Shown: positions 8,190 to 17,611, numbered from the stretch's first letter. The stretch: DNA of 64,000 bases from Haladaptatus pallidirubidus (GCF_020700235.1 NZ_CP085305.1:310001-374000); one strand, 5' to 3'. Notes: generated by a model from the sequence alone, not told the origin. Numbers and translations: made by a program.

Positions 8190-9557
8190 TCACCCGTTTA
8201 GCGCCTGGTTGATCTGCTGTTCGGCGGTGTTTATCGCCTCGTCCACGGATTTTTCGCCCAGCGCGGCCGCCGAGAACTGTTTGTCGATGGTTTGGGACAT
8301 CTCGCTGGACGCTTCGATGAGCGGAGGCACCCATACATCCGCGCTGACGGCGTCCCACAGTTTGTATATTTCCACGAGCAGCGGATTCTCCTCGACGAAC
8401 TGCGAGTCGTTCTGTAGTTCCTTCACCGCCTGCTTGTGCGGCACCAGCACCGTCGTGTTGCGGAGGAAATCCTTCTGCCATTTTTTGTTGACGATGACGG
8501 AGATGAAGTCGAACGACGCTTCGTGCGCCTTCTCCGATGTCTTCGGTTTGACGGCGCCGAGTCCGTGCATCGTCATCGGCCCGCCGTATCGGCCGTTTCT
8601 CGGTGCGCCGCCGAGAACGACCGAATCCTCGGAGACCCAATCGCTCCCTGTGTTTTGCACTAATCGCAAGGCGGACGTCGAGCTGTAGAACATCGCCGTG
8701 TCCCCTGCGCCGAACTGCTCGGCGGCCGGTTTCCACTCGCCGGTCCACGACACCTCCGGAATGACGCCCTTCTCTGTGAGTTCGCGAAACCGTGAAAGTA
8801 TCTCCCGCGTCCGATTGGTGTTAAACGCAGCTTTCGTTCCGTCATCGTTGAGAACGTCGATACCTTCGCTCTGGAACCAGGGCCACAGCTGCCAGTCATA
8901 GCGGATGAACGTGAGGCCGAATTTGGCTCCGGAGTTCTCGACGAGTTGTTCCGCCGCGTCGAGGTAGTCCATCGTTGAGTAGAAATTGTCCGTCGTCGGC
9001 GGGTCGAGATCGGTCTCGTCGAACCACTTCTTCCGGGAGTACGTTGCCATCGAACCCATGTAGAACGGCATCTGGACGAGTTTATCGTCGTAGGTCATCA
9101 CCTCGATCAGCTTGTCGTAGTATTTCCCGAGGAACTCCTCGTCTGCGAACTGGTTCAAGTCCACCCAAATGTCGTCCTTCGCATACCGGGTGTACGTCGT
9201 CATTTGGGTGTCGAATATGTTGACGGGGTCATCGCTCTGCAGCCGAGACTGGAAGTACGAGAGGACGTCTCCGGTCGCCGGTCCGCGGTCTGTCCACTCG
9301 GCTTCGAGTCCGTCGTACTTATCGCCATACTCCTTTTTGAACTGGTCCATCCAGCCGTTGATTGACTCCTCGAGGAACGGGAGATTCCACGTGTACAGTT
9401 CGATCGGGTCTTTCAGTTGGTCTGAACCATCGTTGCCACCGATGCACCCGGCGAGTCCGGCAAGAGCGGCACCACCGGTCGCCGCCAGTATCTGGCGGCG
9501 ACTGGAATGGAAGCTAGTCGGCCGAGTCGAATCTTCCGGCATGGTATCATCTGCCAT
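8190..9557 (-). CDS. Carbohydrate ABC transporter substrate-binding lipoprotein
   Basis: With the start at 9557 (MADDTMPEDS) the protein has 455 residues. It begins with a twin-arginine signal (SSRRQILAATGG) and lipobox LAGC near residue 38, so it is exported folded by Tat and lipid-anchored. The body is a family-1 extracellular solute-binding protein: ELYTWNLPFLEESINGWMDQFKKEYG, then FYSSTSALRLV and WQKDFLRNTTV. The frame stays open for another 233 codons upstream, but that stretch is arginine/serine-rich and crosses a pseudogene, so the internal ATG at 9557 is preferred; an alternative is 9542. An AT-rich TATA-like tract lies at 9568-9585. Confidence 0.9.
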   Translation of the reverse strand: MADDTMPEDSTRPTSFHSSRRQILAATGGAALAGLAGCIGGNDGSDQLKDPIELYTWNLPFLEESINGWMDQFKKEYGDKYDGLEAEWTDRGPATGDVLSYFQSRLQSDDPVNIFDTQMTTYTRYAKDDIWVDLNQFADEEFLGKYYDKLIEVMTYDDKLVQMPFYMGSMATYSRKKWFDETDLDPPTTDNFYSTMDYLDAAEQLVENSGAKFGLTFIRYDWQLWPWFQSEGIDVLNDDGTKAAFNTNRTREILSRFRELTEKGVIPEVSWTGEWKPAAEQFGAGDTAMFYSSTSALRLVQNTGSDWVSEDSVVLGGAPRNGRYGGPMTMHGLGAVKPKTSEKAHEASFDFISVIVNKKWQKDFLRNTTVLVPHKQAVKELQNDSQFVEENPLLVEIYKLWDAVSADVWVPPLIEASSEMSQTIDKQFSAAALGEKSVDEAINTAEQQINQALNG

Positions 9558-9664
9558 TGGGAGAGGATATATATTTACCGTATAGTTACAATAACATAAG
9601 TGGAGAATTATATTTTCGATTCGGTGAGCGCTACTAACTCCGGTAAATAAGAGTGGCCGGGAGT

Positions 9665-10000
9665 TCACTCCGAAGTTTGATGCCGTCCGAGTTTCGCCTT
9701 GTCGATATCGACCTAATCCCGATTCTTGCGAGACGGCGATGATACTGTCTTTGACAACGCGTGGGTCGTGGATAACGTCGGCTTCCCGCGAGTAGTTAGA
9801 CGGCGTCCATCGGGAGGTAGAATTCCGTTGACGGGGTGTAGTATCGTCGCGATACGAATCCCGAGATCGAATGCTAGTGGTGGACGACCGGATCCCCCCG
9901 CATCCTCGGCGATTTCGACGAACTTTCTGACGGCGCGTTGTCACGCTCGCCATTTCCATACGAATGCCATCGACGGTGGAACTAAAACTGCCAACGGGTG
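9665..10000 (-). pseudogene. Enolase-superfamily (MR/MLE) gene, C-terminal remnant with frameshifts
   Basis: In three frames on the minus strand, short blocks line up in the order of the C-terminal part of a mandelate-racemase-like enzyme: RKFVEIAEDAG, PPLAFDLGIRIATILHPVNG, DVIHDPRVVKDSIIAVSQESG and VDIDKAKLGRHQTSE followed by a stop at 9665. They match the order in the intact gene at 2775-3893 (CGFDLGVKTAAMLHTVATTP, then VVENPLTIENGSMTVPDEPGLGFSVDE). The frame changes at least twice and the first two thirds of the gene are absent. It sits between the LLM oxidoreductase and the binding-protein gene, where a dehydratase of the same pathway probably once stood. Confidence 0.7.
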
Positions 10001-10020
10001 TATCCTCGAACTCGGCCGCG

Positions 10021-11031
10021 CTATCGGAGTTCTGGAAACACGTGATTCTCGAACGCTTCGATAGTGCGGTACGGATCACCGCAGTGCGAGCCGACGAGGA
10101 CGCGGGTGACGCCAGCCTCCTCGAGCCGTCGAATGTCGGCCACGAGTTCGTCCGGGTCGTCGGTGATGTTGTGGCCGTCACGGATCTCCTCGTCGGATAG
10201 CTCCGCGAGCCGCGTATCGGCGACGCGCTGGATGGAACGCGGGTCGGGGTTGCCAAGTTCGGTGTCGTCGGGAACGTGCTCCCCTCGTTCGCGGATTTCG
10301 GCGACCAGGTCGTCCGGGTTGCCGACGTTCGCCGCGAACTCCGTCGTTACGTCCCGGTTCGCGAACTCCCGTCCGGCGTCCTCCAACCCCCTCCGATAGT
10401 TCGGAATAATGTGCTCTTCGATCTGCTCCGCGGGCGCGGCGGTGAGCAGGTGGTCTGCATGGCGTCCCGCCTTCCGGCAGGATTTCGGACCCCAAGCGGC
10501 CCAGTGGATAGGAATGTCCGATTTCGGTCGGGTATACAGTTTGAGCTGATCGTACTCGAAATGGTTCCCCCGGTGAAAGATGTAGGAGTCCGACGTCCAG
10601 AGGGATTCCATCACGTCGAGCGCTTCGACGAGCATCACCGACCGCTTAGACCAGCTCGGCCACCCACCATCGAGGAAATGGGATTCATTGAGCGCTTCGC
10701 CAACGCCGACGCCGAGGTTGAATCGACCGGGATACATGTTGTCGAGCGTCGCGATACCTTGTGCAAGAAGGGGCGGACGGTAGCGAAGCATCGGACAGGT
10801 GACCGAGGTTCCAACCGGGACGTCCGGGATTTCAGCCATCAGGGTCCCGAACCACGGGAGCATGTGGTGGGTAAACGGCCGAGAGTCGATCCACGGCATG
10901 AAGTGATCGCCGATCCAAATTCCCTCGAACCCGGCGTCGACGGCCTTTTTGGCGAGCTCGACGTCCGCTCGCGGCTCGCGGAAACAGCCGTAAACGTTGT
11001 AGTGAATCTCCAGACCCATACGGAACTGCAA
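10021..11031 (-). CDS. LLM-class flavin/F420-dependent oxidoreductase
   Basis: The luciferase-like TIM barrel has 336 residues; a start at 11019 (MGLEIHYNVYG) is equally possible. The segments AKKAVDAGFEGIWIGDHFMPW, VPVGTSVTCPMLRYRPPLLAQGIATLDNMYPGRFNLGVGVGEALNE and PIHWAAWGPKSCRKAGRHADHLL match the F420-dependent branch that includes F420-dependent glucose-6-phosphate dehydrogenase and methylene-H4MPT reductase. Haloarchaea make F420, so hydride transfer on a sugar or alcohol is plausible. It lies 38 bp downstream of the ABC ATPase on the same strand, so the two may be cotranscribed. Confidence 0.85.
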   Translation of the reverse strand: MQFRMGLEIHYNVYGCFREPRADVELAKKAVDAGFEGIWIGDHFMPWIDSRPFTHHMLPWFGTLMAEIPDVPVGTSVTCPMLRYRPPLLAQGIATLDNMYPGRFNLGVGVGEALNESHFLDGGWPSWSKRSVMLVEALDVMESLWTSDSYIFHRGNHFEYDQLKLYTRPKSDIPIHWAAWGPKSCRKAGRHADHLLTAAPAEQIEEHIIPNYRRGLEDAGREFANRDVTTEFAANVGNPDDLVAEIRERGEHVPDDTELGNPDPRSIQRVADTRLAELSDEEIRDGHNITDDPDELVADIRRLEEAGVTRVLVGSHCGDPYRTIEAFENHVFPELR

Positions 11032-11069
11032 CGGACAGCTACGATATAAAATTCGGGGTGTGTGAGGCG

Positions 11070-12227
11070 TTATAAATTCAGTTGGGAGGGGAACTCGCCG
11101 TCCCCATCGGACGGCGCTTCCGGCGTTTGAACGGCGACTCCGGTGTCGGGATCGAACACGTGCAACTGGGATTCCGGAAATCGCACGGTAATCTCCTGTC
11201 CCTCCGAAACGAGCGTTCGCCCATCCACGCTCGCGATGTACGTCTCGTCCCCGAGCGTAAAATACAGGAGTCGTTCCTTTCCCAGCGGTTCGACGACGGT
11301 GACGGTGACGGTGATTCCGTCCGGAGTGTCAGGTTCCGCGAGTTGGATAGACTCCGGACGAACCCCAACCAACACGTCTTCACGTTCGGCGTCCCATTCT
11401 TCGCGAAAGGTTCCCGACGTCTCGTAATCGAATTCCGGATGCTCGAAGACGACGCCGTCCTCGCGAACCGACGCGGACATCCGGATGAAGTTCATCGACG
11501 GACTGCCGATGAACCCCGCGACGAAGACGTTCGCCGGTTCGTAGTACGCTTCGAGCGGCGTCGCTATCTGCTGGAGCTCCCCGTGGTTCATAATGGCGAT
11601 TCGGTCGCCCATCGTCATCGCCTCCGTCTGGTCGTGCGTGACGTAGAGAGTGGTGACGTCGAGTTCCGACTGAAGTTGCTGGATTTCGGTTCGCATCGTC
11701 GTCCGAAGCTTCGCGTCGAGATTCGACAGCGGTTCGTCCATCAGAAACACTTTCGGATCCCGGACGATGGCGCGGCCGAGCGCCACGCGCTGTTGCTGGC
11801 CGCCGGAGAGTTCGTTCGGCATTTTCTCCAGCAGTTCCTCAATGCCCATGATAGTTGCCGCATGATCGACGCGCTGTTCGATCTCTTCGTCGGAGAGTTC
11901 GCCCCGCATTCGCAGCCCGAACGACATGTTCTTTCTGGCCGTCAGGTGCGGGTACAGCGCGTAGTTCTGAAACACCATGGCGACGTCACGGTTCTTTGGT
12001 TTGACGTCGCCTATCGGCGTATCGTCGACGTAGATTTCGCCGTCCGATAGCTCCTCGAGACCCGAGAGGAGCCGCAAAATCGTCGATTTCCCGCTTCCCG
12101 ACGGACCGACCAGTACGATAAACTCTCCGTCCTCGATGTCGATGGATACGTCGTCGACGGCAACGATTCCATCGTCACCCTCGGAACTGAAGACCTTCCT
12201 GAGTCTGTCAAGAGTTAACGATGCCAT
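11070..12227 (-). CDS. ABC transporter ATP-binding protein, MalK/UgpC type
   Basis: The protein has 385 residues. Walker A GPSGSGKST lies near residue 40, the Q-loop VFQNYALYPH near 86, signature LSGGQQQR near 139, Walker B VFLMDEPLSNLD near 160 and the switch His in YVTHDQTEA near 195. A C-terminal OB-type regulatory domain follows (VGVRPESIQLAEPDT), as in CUT1 sugar importers. It is the first gene of the minus-strand transporter group, and a TATA-like GTATATTC stands about 25-35 bp upstream. It should energise the permeases at 6263-8085; the genes between are an oxidoreductase and a decayed dehydratase. Confidence 0.94.
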   Translation of the reverse strand: MASLTLDRLRKVFSSEGDDGIVAVDDVSIDIEDGEFIVLVGPSGSGKSTILRLLSGLEELSDGEIYVDDTPIGDVKPKNRDVAMVFQNYALYPHLTARKNMSFGLRMRGELSDEEIEQRVDHAATIMGIEELLEKMPNELSGGQQQRVALGRAIVRDPKVFLMDEPLSNLDAKLRTTMRTEIQQLQSELDVTTLYVTHDQTEAMTMGDRIAIMNHGELQQIATPLEAYYEPANVFVAGFIGSPSMNFIRMSASVREDGVVFEHPEFDYETSGTFREEWDAEREDVLVGVRPESIQLAEPDTPDGITVTVTVVEPLGKERLLYFTLGDETYIASVDGRTLVSEGQEITVRFPESQLHVFDPDTGVAVQTPEAPSDGDGEFPSQLNL

Positions 12228-12751
12228 GCTTTGATTTCGAGACGCGTCCTGAATATACTTTACGTCTGTAACGGTCGTTTCTAAACCGTGACAGAATATC
12301 TTGTTTTTCGTCTCGAATGAGTAGGCGAAGTCCGATTTACAGCCACGATTTCAGCGATGCTGAACTCCGTTACTGAAAGCGGCTGTTAGTATCTGGCGAA
12401 TATCCGTTACAGTACTAGATTTGTAATTTATTACCGCTCGAACCGTGATACATCATCGAATATCGTCGGTAAAAATCGACCAAAAAGCGGATGAGACCGA
12501 CGATGTAAACCAATACGGCGGAGAACGAATCCCAGAATCGAAAAGGAATGGCACCGACGCGCTCCGCGAGGTATCACCACGCACACGGTTCAGTATCACG
12601 GAAGTTCATTGCGTACTTGACGACAGTGTACCGGGACTCTCGACATCACTGATTACCGTTGAACGGCGACGCGCATCCCAATATCAATCTACCTATCTAT
12701 ATTATTTAAAATTTCGAATGATTTATAACAATTAAACTGCTATCGGATGTC
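12228..12751. other. Divergent intergenic region, 524 bp
   Basis: This region separates the minus-strand ABC ATPase from the plus-strand GH3 gene. The side near 12700-12735 is AT-rich (TATATTATTTAAAATTT) and suits a promoter for the GH3 gene; the side near 12250 has a TATA-like box for the ATPase. No conserved protein, RNA gene or clear palindrome was seen. Confidence 0.5.
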
Positions 12752-14593
12752 ATGCCATTCGATAACAGCAGTCCGTCCCGCGAACGCGCCGAGAGTACAA
12801 CCACCCGCCGCATGTTCGTTCGGTCGGCCAGCGCCGCTGGCGTGGTATCGATGGTTCCGGGATTGGCCTCCGGGGACGGGCGGACAACCGATACCGATTA
12901 TCGGTCACGGGTCGTTCAGGAAACGCTCACGGATCTCTCCGACAGAGAGAAAGTCGGTCAGATGGTGATGGCGCTGATGAACCCGACGGATGACGGTCAG
13001 CCGTCATCGGAAGCTGAAGCGGTCGTGAAAGATCTCAAAGTCGGTTCGGCGATGGTCGAACACATCGACACTCCGGCGCACACAGCAGAATTTAACAATC
13101 AACTGCAGCGCTGGGCGTCCGAGACGGAGTCCGCGCTTCCGTTGTTCGTCGGTGCTGACTTCGAGTTCGGTACCGCCCACAGCGTCGGCGACCTGCGAGA
13201 TGACCAGACGACGCAGTTCCCGCGGAACATGAACCTCGGAGCGCTCCGCTCCAAACGAGCGGCGGCCGATTCCGCGACCATCACGGCGACGGAAGCCCGA
13301 GCGATGGGCTATCACTGGGGATTCGCCCCGGTCGCGGACGTCAACACCAACCCGTCGAACCCGGTTATCGGCATCCGGTCGTTCGGCGGGGATACCGATT
13401 TGGCGTCAAGCCTCACCGCCGCACAGGTATCAAACTTCCAAGCCGGCGGGCGCGGTATCGTTGCCACCGCGAAGCACTTCCCCGGGCACGGAGACACTCA
13501 CGTCGACTCTCACACGGGTCTACCGGTTGTCTCGTACGATCGGGAAACCCTCGAAAACGTCCATCTTCCCCCGTTCGAGGCCGCCATCGACGCCGGGGCC
13601 GACGCCCTCATGACCGCCCACATCGTCGTCGAAGCTATCGACCCGGAACGACCGGCGACGCTCTCGCCGCCGGTTCTCACCGGTCTCCTCCGCGACGAAC
13701 TCGGCTTCAACGGTCTCATCGTCACCGACGCGATGTCGATGCAAGCGATAACGGACATCTGGGGGCAAGACCGCGCGGCGGTTCTCGCGGCGAAGGCGGG
13801 CGCGGACGTCGTCATGTCCATGGGTGACTACGAGACACACGCGAAAACCGTCGATGCGCTGTACGATGCCGTACAAATCGGCGAGCTCTCCATGGAGCGC
13901 GTCGAGGAGGCGGTTGCCCGGGTTCTCGAAACGAAGATGAAATATGGCCTGCTGTCGCGAGGCGGGGAACGACGGAGCGGTCGGATATACGTTGAACCCG
14001 AGCGGGCCACCCATCGCACCGGAATGGTTCCGCATCGTCGGCGCGCCGCGGAGATCGCTCGCGACTCCATGACGCTCGTCAAAAACGAGGACGTCCTTCC
14101 GTTCGACGACGAAACGAACGCGACGACGCTCGTCGCCGGTGTCATCCACACCGATGTCATCGCGTCGGCCGTTCGAGATACCGCTACCGGCGATGTCGTC
14201 TCGTGGCAATCGAGCCAGTGGCGCGATAAGGATCCGACCGACGAGGAGATAGACCAAGCGGCGACGCTCGCGGCGGACGCGGATCGCGTCCTCGTCGCCA
14301 CGTACTCCGCGTCCGACCTTCCCGAGGGACAGGCCCGGCTCGTCGATGCGGTACGTGACACCGGAACGCCCACAGCGGCGGTGTCCGTCGGTCTCCCGTA
14401 CGATATCGCATCGTACCCCGATGTCGATGCGTATCTCGCGTCGTACGCGCTCGACCGGTGGGCGCAGTTGAACGTATCTGCGCTGGAGGCCGCAGTGGAT
14501 GTCGTTTTCGGCGTCGAACCGAGGGGAGCGCTCCCAGTCAGAATAGACGGTCACTACCCGTACGGTCACGGACTCCGGTACGAGAACGAGTAG
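12752..14593 (+). CDS. nagZ: Tat-exported glycoside hydrolase family 3, NagZ-type beta-N-acetylglucosaminidase
   Basis: The protein has 613 residues. A twin-arginine signal (TTRRMFVRSASAAGVV) starts near residue 17, so it is exported folded. The decisive motif is KHFPGHGDTHVDSHTGLP near residue 241: the His/Asp pair in this loop is the acid/base dyad that marks NagZ-type GH3 enzymes and is absent from ordinary beta-glucosidases. The nucleophile is the Asp of LIVTDAMSMQAI, about residue 326. A second alpha/beta domain follows, as in Bacillus-type two-domain NagZ. NagZ removes GlcNAc from muropeptide sugar chains. The next gene is NamZ, the same pairing as ybbD and ybbC in Bacillus subtilis. 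Confidence 0.88.
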   Translation: MPFDNSSPSRERAESTTTRRMFVRSASAAGVVSMVPGLASGDGRTTDTDYRSRVVQETLTDLSDREKVGQMVMALMNPTDDGQPSSEAEAVVKDLKVGSAMVEHIDTPAHTAEFNNQLQRWASETESALPLFVGADFEFGTAHSVGDLRDDQTTQFPRNMNLGALRSKRAAADSATITATEARAMGYHWGFAPVADVNTNPSNPVIGIRSFGGDTDLASSLTAAQVSNFQAGGRGIVATAKHFPGHGDTHVDSHTGLPVVSYDRETLENVHLPPFEAAIDAGADALMTAHIVVEAIDPERPATLSPPVLTGLLRDELGFNGLIVTDAMSMQAITDIWGQDRAAVLAAKAGADVVMSMGDYETHAKTVDALYDAVQIGELSMERVEEAVARVLETKMKYGLLSRGGERRSGRIYVEPERATHRTGMVPHRRRAAEIARDSMTLVKNEDVLPFDDETNATTLVAGVIHTDVIASAVRDTATGDVVSWQSSQWRDKDPTDEEIDQAATLAADADRVLVATYSASDLPEGQARLVDAVRDTGTPTAAVSVGLPYDIASYPDVDAYLASYALDRWAQLNVSALEAAVDVVFGVEPRGALPVRIDGHYPYGHGLRYENE

Positions 14594-14662
14594 ACGAACC
14601 ACACCTCCGTTTCCGACACATCGGTGCAAAGATTTATAGTCTATTAACATGATTTATTTTTC

Positions 14663-16042
14663 ATGGTAGACGGTAACAATACCGAGTCGACTAGTGTAGA
14701 TGCCAGCCGGTCAGTTCCTTCGACGAGGAGAGGATGGCTACAGGCTACCGTAGCAGGAGCGATCGGAACCGTATTCGGGACAACGGGATTGCTAGGTAGC
14801 CAGAGCGCCGCGTCGGCCGCACGATCCACGGGAGCACAATCGTCAGAGGGAAGTTGCCAGTCGGTGAGACTCGGCGTCGAAACCCTCGTTCGAGAACGAA
14901 CTGCTTTCCTCGACGGTGATCGACTGGGTCTGATTACCAATCCTTCGGGCACGGACAGCGAATTGCGTTCGACCATCGACCTGCTGTACGAGCACGAATC
15001 GTTCGACCTCCGGAAGCTGTTCAGTCCCGAGCACGGAATTCGCGGCAACGCCGAGGCGGGCGAGGAGGTCGGTGACACGGTCGACGAGAAGACCGGGCTT
15101 CCGGTCACTAGCCTCTACGGGGACAATCGGAAACTGCAGCCGGAGATGATCGATGACATCGATACCGTCCTCTTCGACATTCAGGACGTCGGTGCTCGGT
15201 TTTACACATACATCTACACCCTCGCCTATGCGATGGAAACCATCGGTGGGACCGATAAACGTATTGTCGTCCTCGACCGGCCGAATCCGATTGCCCCGCT
15301 CGAACCGACGGGGAGTCGGATCGACGAGGAGAATGCCTCGTTCATCGGTGATTATCGCCTTCCCATCGTTCACGGAATGACCGTCGGCGAACTCGCGCAG
15401 TACTTCAACAACGAGTTCGAGATGGGGGCTGACCTGGAAGTCGTTCCGATGCGCGGATGGCGACGAAACAGTTGGCACGACCAAACCGGATTGCCGTGGG
15501 TGCCGCCGTCGCCCAACATGCCGACGTTGGAGACGGCGACGATATACCCGGGAATGGTGTACTTCGAAGCGACCACCCTCTCCGAAGGTCGCGGGACGAC
15601 GAAACCATTCGAATTTATCGGTGCACCGTGGATCGACGCCCAGGAGTGGGCGAGTTCTCTGAACGAATTGAATCTCCCCGGTGTTCGCTTCCGCCCAATT
15701 TGGTTCACCCCTACGTTCGACGACCACGAGGGAGACACCGCGGCGGGCGTGCAGATACACGTTCGCGACCGCAACACCGTTCAACCCGTTCGAGTCGGGC
15801 TAGCGATGCTGATATCTGCGTTCCTCTCCTATCCGGAGAGCGACTGGCTAACGTGGGGCGACACCTACGCAATTGACAGTCGAGCGAACGGAAGCCAACT
15901 CAGGAAAACCATCGAGGACGCCGACCCCGACACAGATCCACTGGCGTTGGCCGATCGTATTCGAAGCGAGTGGTCTGACGATTTGGACGAGTTCCGGCGG
16001 ATTCGAAGGCAGTATCTCCTGTACGGCGGCCCGCGTCGCTAG
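14663..16042 (+). CDS. namZ: Tat-exported exo-beta-N-acetylmuramidase NamZ (DUF1343, GH171)
   Basis: The protein has 459 residues. A Tat-type leader (STRRGWLQATVAGAIG) ends near an AASAA cleavage region at about residue 52. The rest is a full DUF1343 protein: LGVETLVRERTAFLDGDRLGLITNPSG, LFSPEHGIRGNAEAGE near 122, VLFDIQDVGARFYTYIYTL near 172 and YFEATTLSEGRGTTKPFEFIG near 300. Characterised NamZ removes terminal MurNAc from the non-reducing end of peptidoglycan chains. It follows NagZ after 69 bp, with a TATA-like TTTATAGTCTATT in the gap, so it may have its own promoter. Haloarchaea have no murein, so the substrate should be foreign. Confidence 0.9.
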   Translation: MVDGNNTESTSVDASRSVPSTRRGWLQATVAGAIGTVFGTTGLLGSQSAASAARSTGAQSSEGSCQSVRLGVETLVRERTAFLDGDRLGLITNPSGTDSELRSTIDLLYEHESFDLRKLFSPEHGIRGNAEAGEEVGDTVDEKTGLPVTSLYGDNRKLQPEMIDDIDTVLFDIQDVGARFYTYIYTLAYAMETIGGTDKRIVVLDRPNPIAPLEPTGSRIDEENASFIGDYRLPIVHGMTVGELAQYFNNEFEMGADLEVVPMRGWRRNSWHDQTGLPWVPPSPNMPTLETATIYPGMVYFEATTLSEGRGTTKPFEFIGAPWIDAQEWASSLNELNLPGVRFRPIWFTPTFDDHEGDTAAGVQIHVRDRNTVQPVRVGLAMLISAFLSYPESDWLTWGDTYAIDSRANGSQLRKTIEDADPDTDPLALADRIRSEWSDDLDEFRRIRRQYLLYGGPRR

Positions 16043-16663
16043 TAGGTTGCGTTCCGCGTCGGCTTACTGTCTATGATGATTCATCGATCGTCGTTTTTGC
16101 ATTCTCGTTTTTTCAGGTAGTCGTTAGAAATACTCCCGAGTTCGGTACGCTGTGACGTTTGATATTGTGGAAGACCCACAATAAATATCAACGTTAACGG
16201 TAAATCGAGATGACGTATAATGCGCCGGTTCGCGGCTACAAACGCGGAAATACTCACGAACGACACGCTTGCCACGTTGGAACGGATTGCAGGTGTATTA
16301 GAATAGCAAATATAACACCACAAGCGGCGTTTAGCGAAAGCAGCGTCGTTTACTGGTACGAATCTTTCTGCGCATCCTTTCACGTAATACTGCTATACTG
16401 TTCATAATTGAATGTTGAGATTGCATATGGAATACATAATTTAAATGGTATTGTTCGAACAGACGAAAGATGTCGCTAACCACTTACCGATACTTATCCA
16501 CGATTTGACCGTCACAAGCGATGAATGAGAGGACGGATTCGTTGTGGCTGTGATCACACGAGACGAGAGACATTCTTTACAACGTTAGTACTGTAATAGG
16601 ATTGTTTCAAATACAGTGAGTGAGTGTGACACGGATCGTTTAGCAATGCAAAACGGACGAAAG
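16043..16663. other. Intergenic region, 621 bp, between namZ and a convergent IclR gene
   Basis: The middle is AT-rich, with no conserved coding sequence. A possible 100-codon minus-strand frame at 16081-16383 has no family resemblance and no acidic bias and was not accepted. Near the right end lies an imperfect regulator palindrome (16638-16654). Confidence 0.4.
16638..16654. promoter_or_regulatory. Imperfect IclR-type palindrome GTTTAG-N5-CAAAAC
   Basis: It matches the two perfect sites at 17460 and 17612 except for one base in the right arm (CAAAAC for CTAAAC). It lies just downstream of the IclR stop codon, so it may be a secondary site. Confidence 0.45.
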
Positions 16664-17425
16664 CTAGCTGTATGAGAGATTGATGCTGATGACGTTCGCG
16701 GCCCGCATGACCATATCGGAAACGGTTGATTCCAGGTGTTCGCTGCGCATCCTGCTCGCGGGACCAGCAACGCTAACGGCCCCACGAACGGTGCCGTCGT
16801 TCGTGATAACCGGTGCTGCGACGCACCGAATCCCTTCGGCTCGTTCTTCCATGTCGAGTGCGTACCCCTGCTCGCGAATCTGTTCCAAATCATCGAAGAG
16901 TTCCTCGCGCGACGACACGGTGTGTTTCGTGCTCGGTGCGAGGCCGTGTTCGTCGATGATTGCTTCGACGCGGTCTCTCGGCATATGCGCGAGGATGGCC
17001 TTCCCGAGTCCCGTCTGATGCAGATAGACGCGAGAGCCGATGCCCGTATCGAGCGACAGAGCGTTTTCTCCCTCCGCGCGATAGAGATAGATACCGCGGC
17101 CATGCTCTTCGACGAGAATGTTACCGAGTTCGCCCGTTTCCTCGGCGAGTTTGTCCACTTCCGGCATCCCTACCTCGTAAATTTTGTGCTTATTTTTTAT
17201 CTGTTCGCCAAACTCGAAGAATCGAAGTCCCAATCGGAATCGGTTACCGTCTTTCACGACCAGTTCGTTTTCTTCGAGCGTCGTCAAGTGATTGTGAACC
17301 GTCCCCTTCGTAATATCGAGGTGGTTCGAGAGTTCGGTTACTCCCGCGCCATCCAGTTCGGCTACCTTTTTGAGAATTGTGGCGGTGGTTTCCACGGCCT
17401 TTACCGGGTTTTTTGCGCGTCCCAT
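16664..17425 (-). CDS. IclR family transcriptional regulator of the adjacent SDR-FAH-dehydratase set
   Basis: The protein has 253 residues: an N-terminal winged helix (VTELSNHLDITKGTVHNHLTTLEENELVVK) and an effector domain with LHQTGLGKAILAHMP, YALDMEERAEGIRCVAAPVI and GAVSVAGPASRM. It is transcribed divergently from the SDR gene at 17694, and the gap holds two perfect GTTTAG-N5-CTAAAC palindromes, one close to each gene. This supports autoregulation plus control of the degradative operon. The effector is probably a sugar acid or keto acid of that pathway. Confidence 0.93.
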   Translation of the reverse strand: MGRAKNPVKAVETTATILKKVAELDGAGVTELSNHLDITKGTVHNHLTTLEENELVVKDGNRFRLGLRFFEFGEQIKNKHKIYEVGMPEVDKLAEETGELGNILVEEHGRGIYLYRAEGENALSLDTGIGSRVYLHQTGLGKAILAHMPRDRVEAIIDEHGLAPSTKHTVSSREELFDDLEQIREQGYALDMEERAEGIRCVAAPVITNDGTVRGAVSVAGPASRMRSEHLESTVSDMVMRAANVISINLSYS

Positions 17426-17459
17426 GTCACTTGAGGGGAGAGCCAGCTACAAAAAAGTT

Positions 17460-17476
17460 GTTTAGCAATTCTAAAC
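17460..17476. promoter_or_regulatory. IclR operator, perfect palindrome GTTTAG-N5-CTAAAC
   Basis: Six-base arms with spacer CAATT stand 35 bp upstream of the IclR start. The same arms recur 152 bp away at 17612. The position would cover the regulator's own promoter. Confidence 0.7.
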
Positions 17477-17611
17477 GTATCGATACTCTAACTCCATCAT
17501 TGTTTACGCGCTAGAGACTGAGTAGAAATGCGTTCCTGAGCCCCGAGATGCAGTATCAACCGAGTTTTCGACGTATGGCTTTCGTTCGTCGCGGACTATT
17601 TACTGAAATCG

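Noticed and set aside
9558..10256. 233-codon extension in front of the sugar-binding lipoprotein
   Set aside because: It would bury the Tat signal and lipobox inside the protein, is rich in Arg and Ser, and overlaps both the LLM gene and the enolase-family remnant.
16081..16383. 100-codon minus-strand frame between namZ and the IclR gene
   Set aside because: Basic, no acidic haloarchaeal bias, no family resemblance, and no promoter or coupling.
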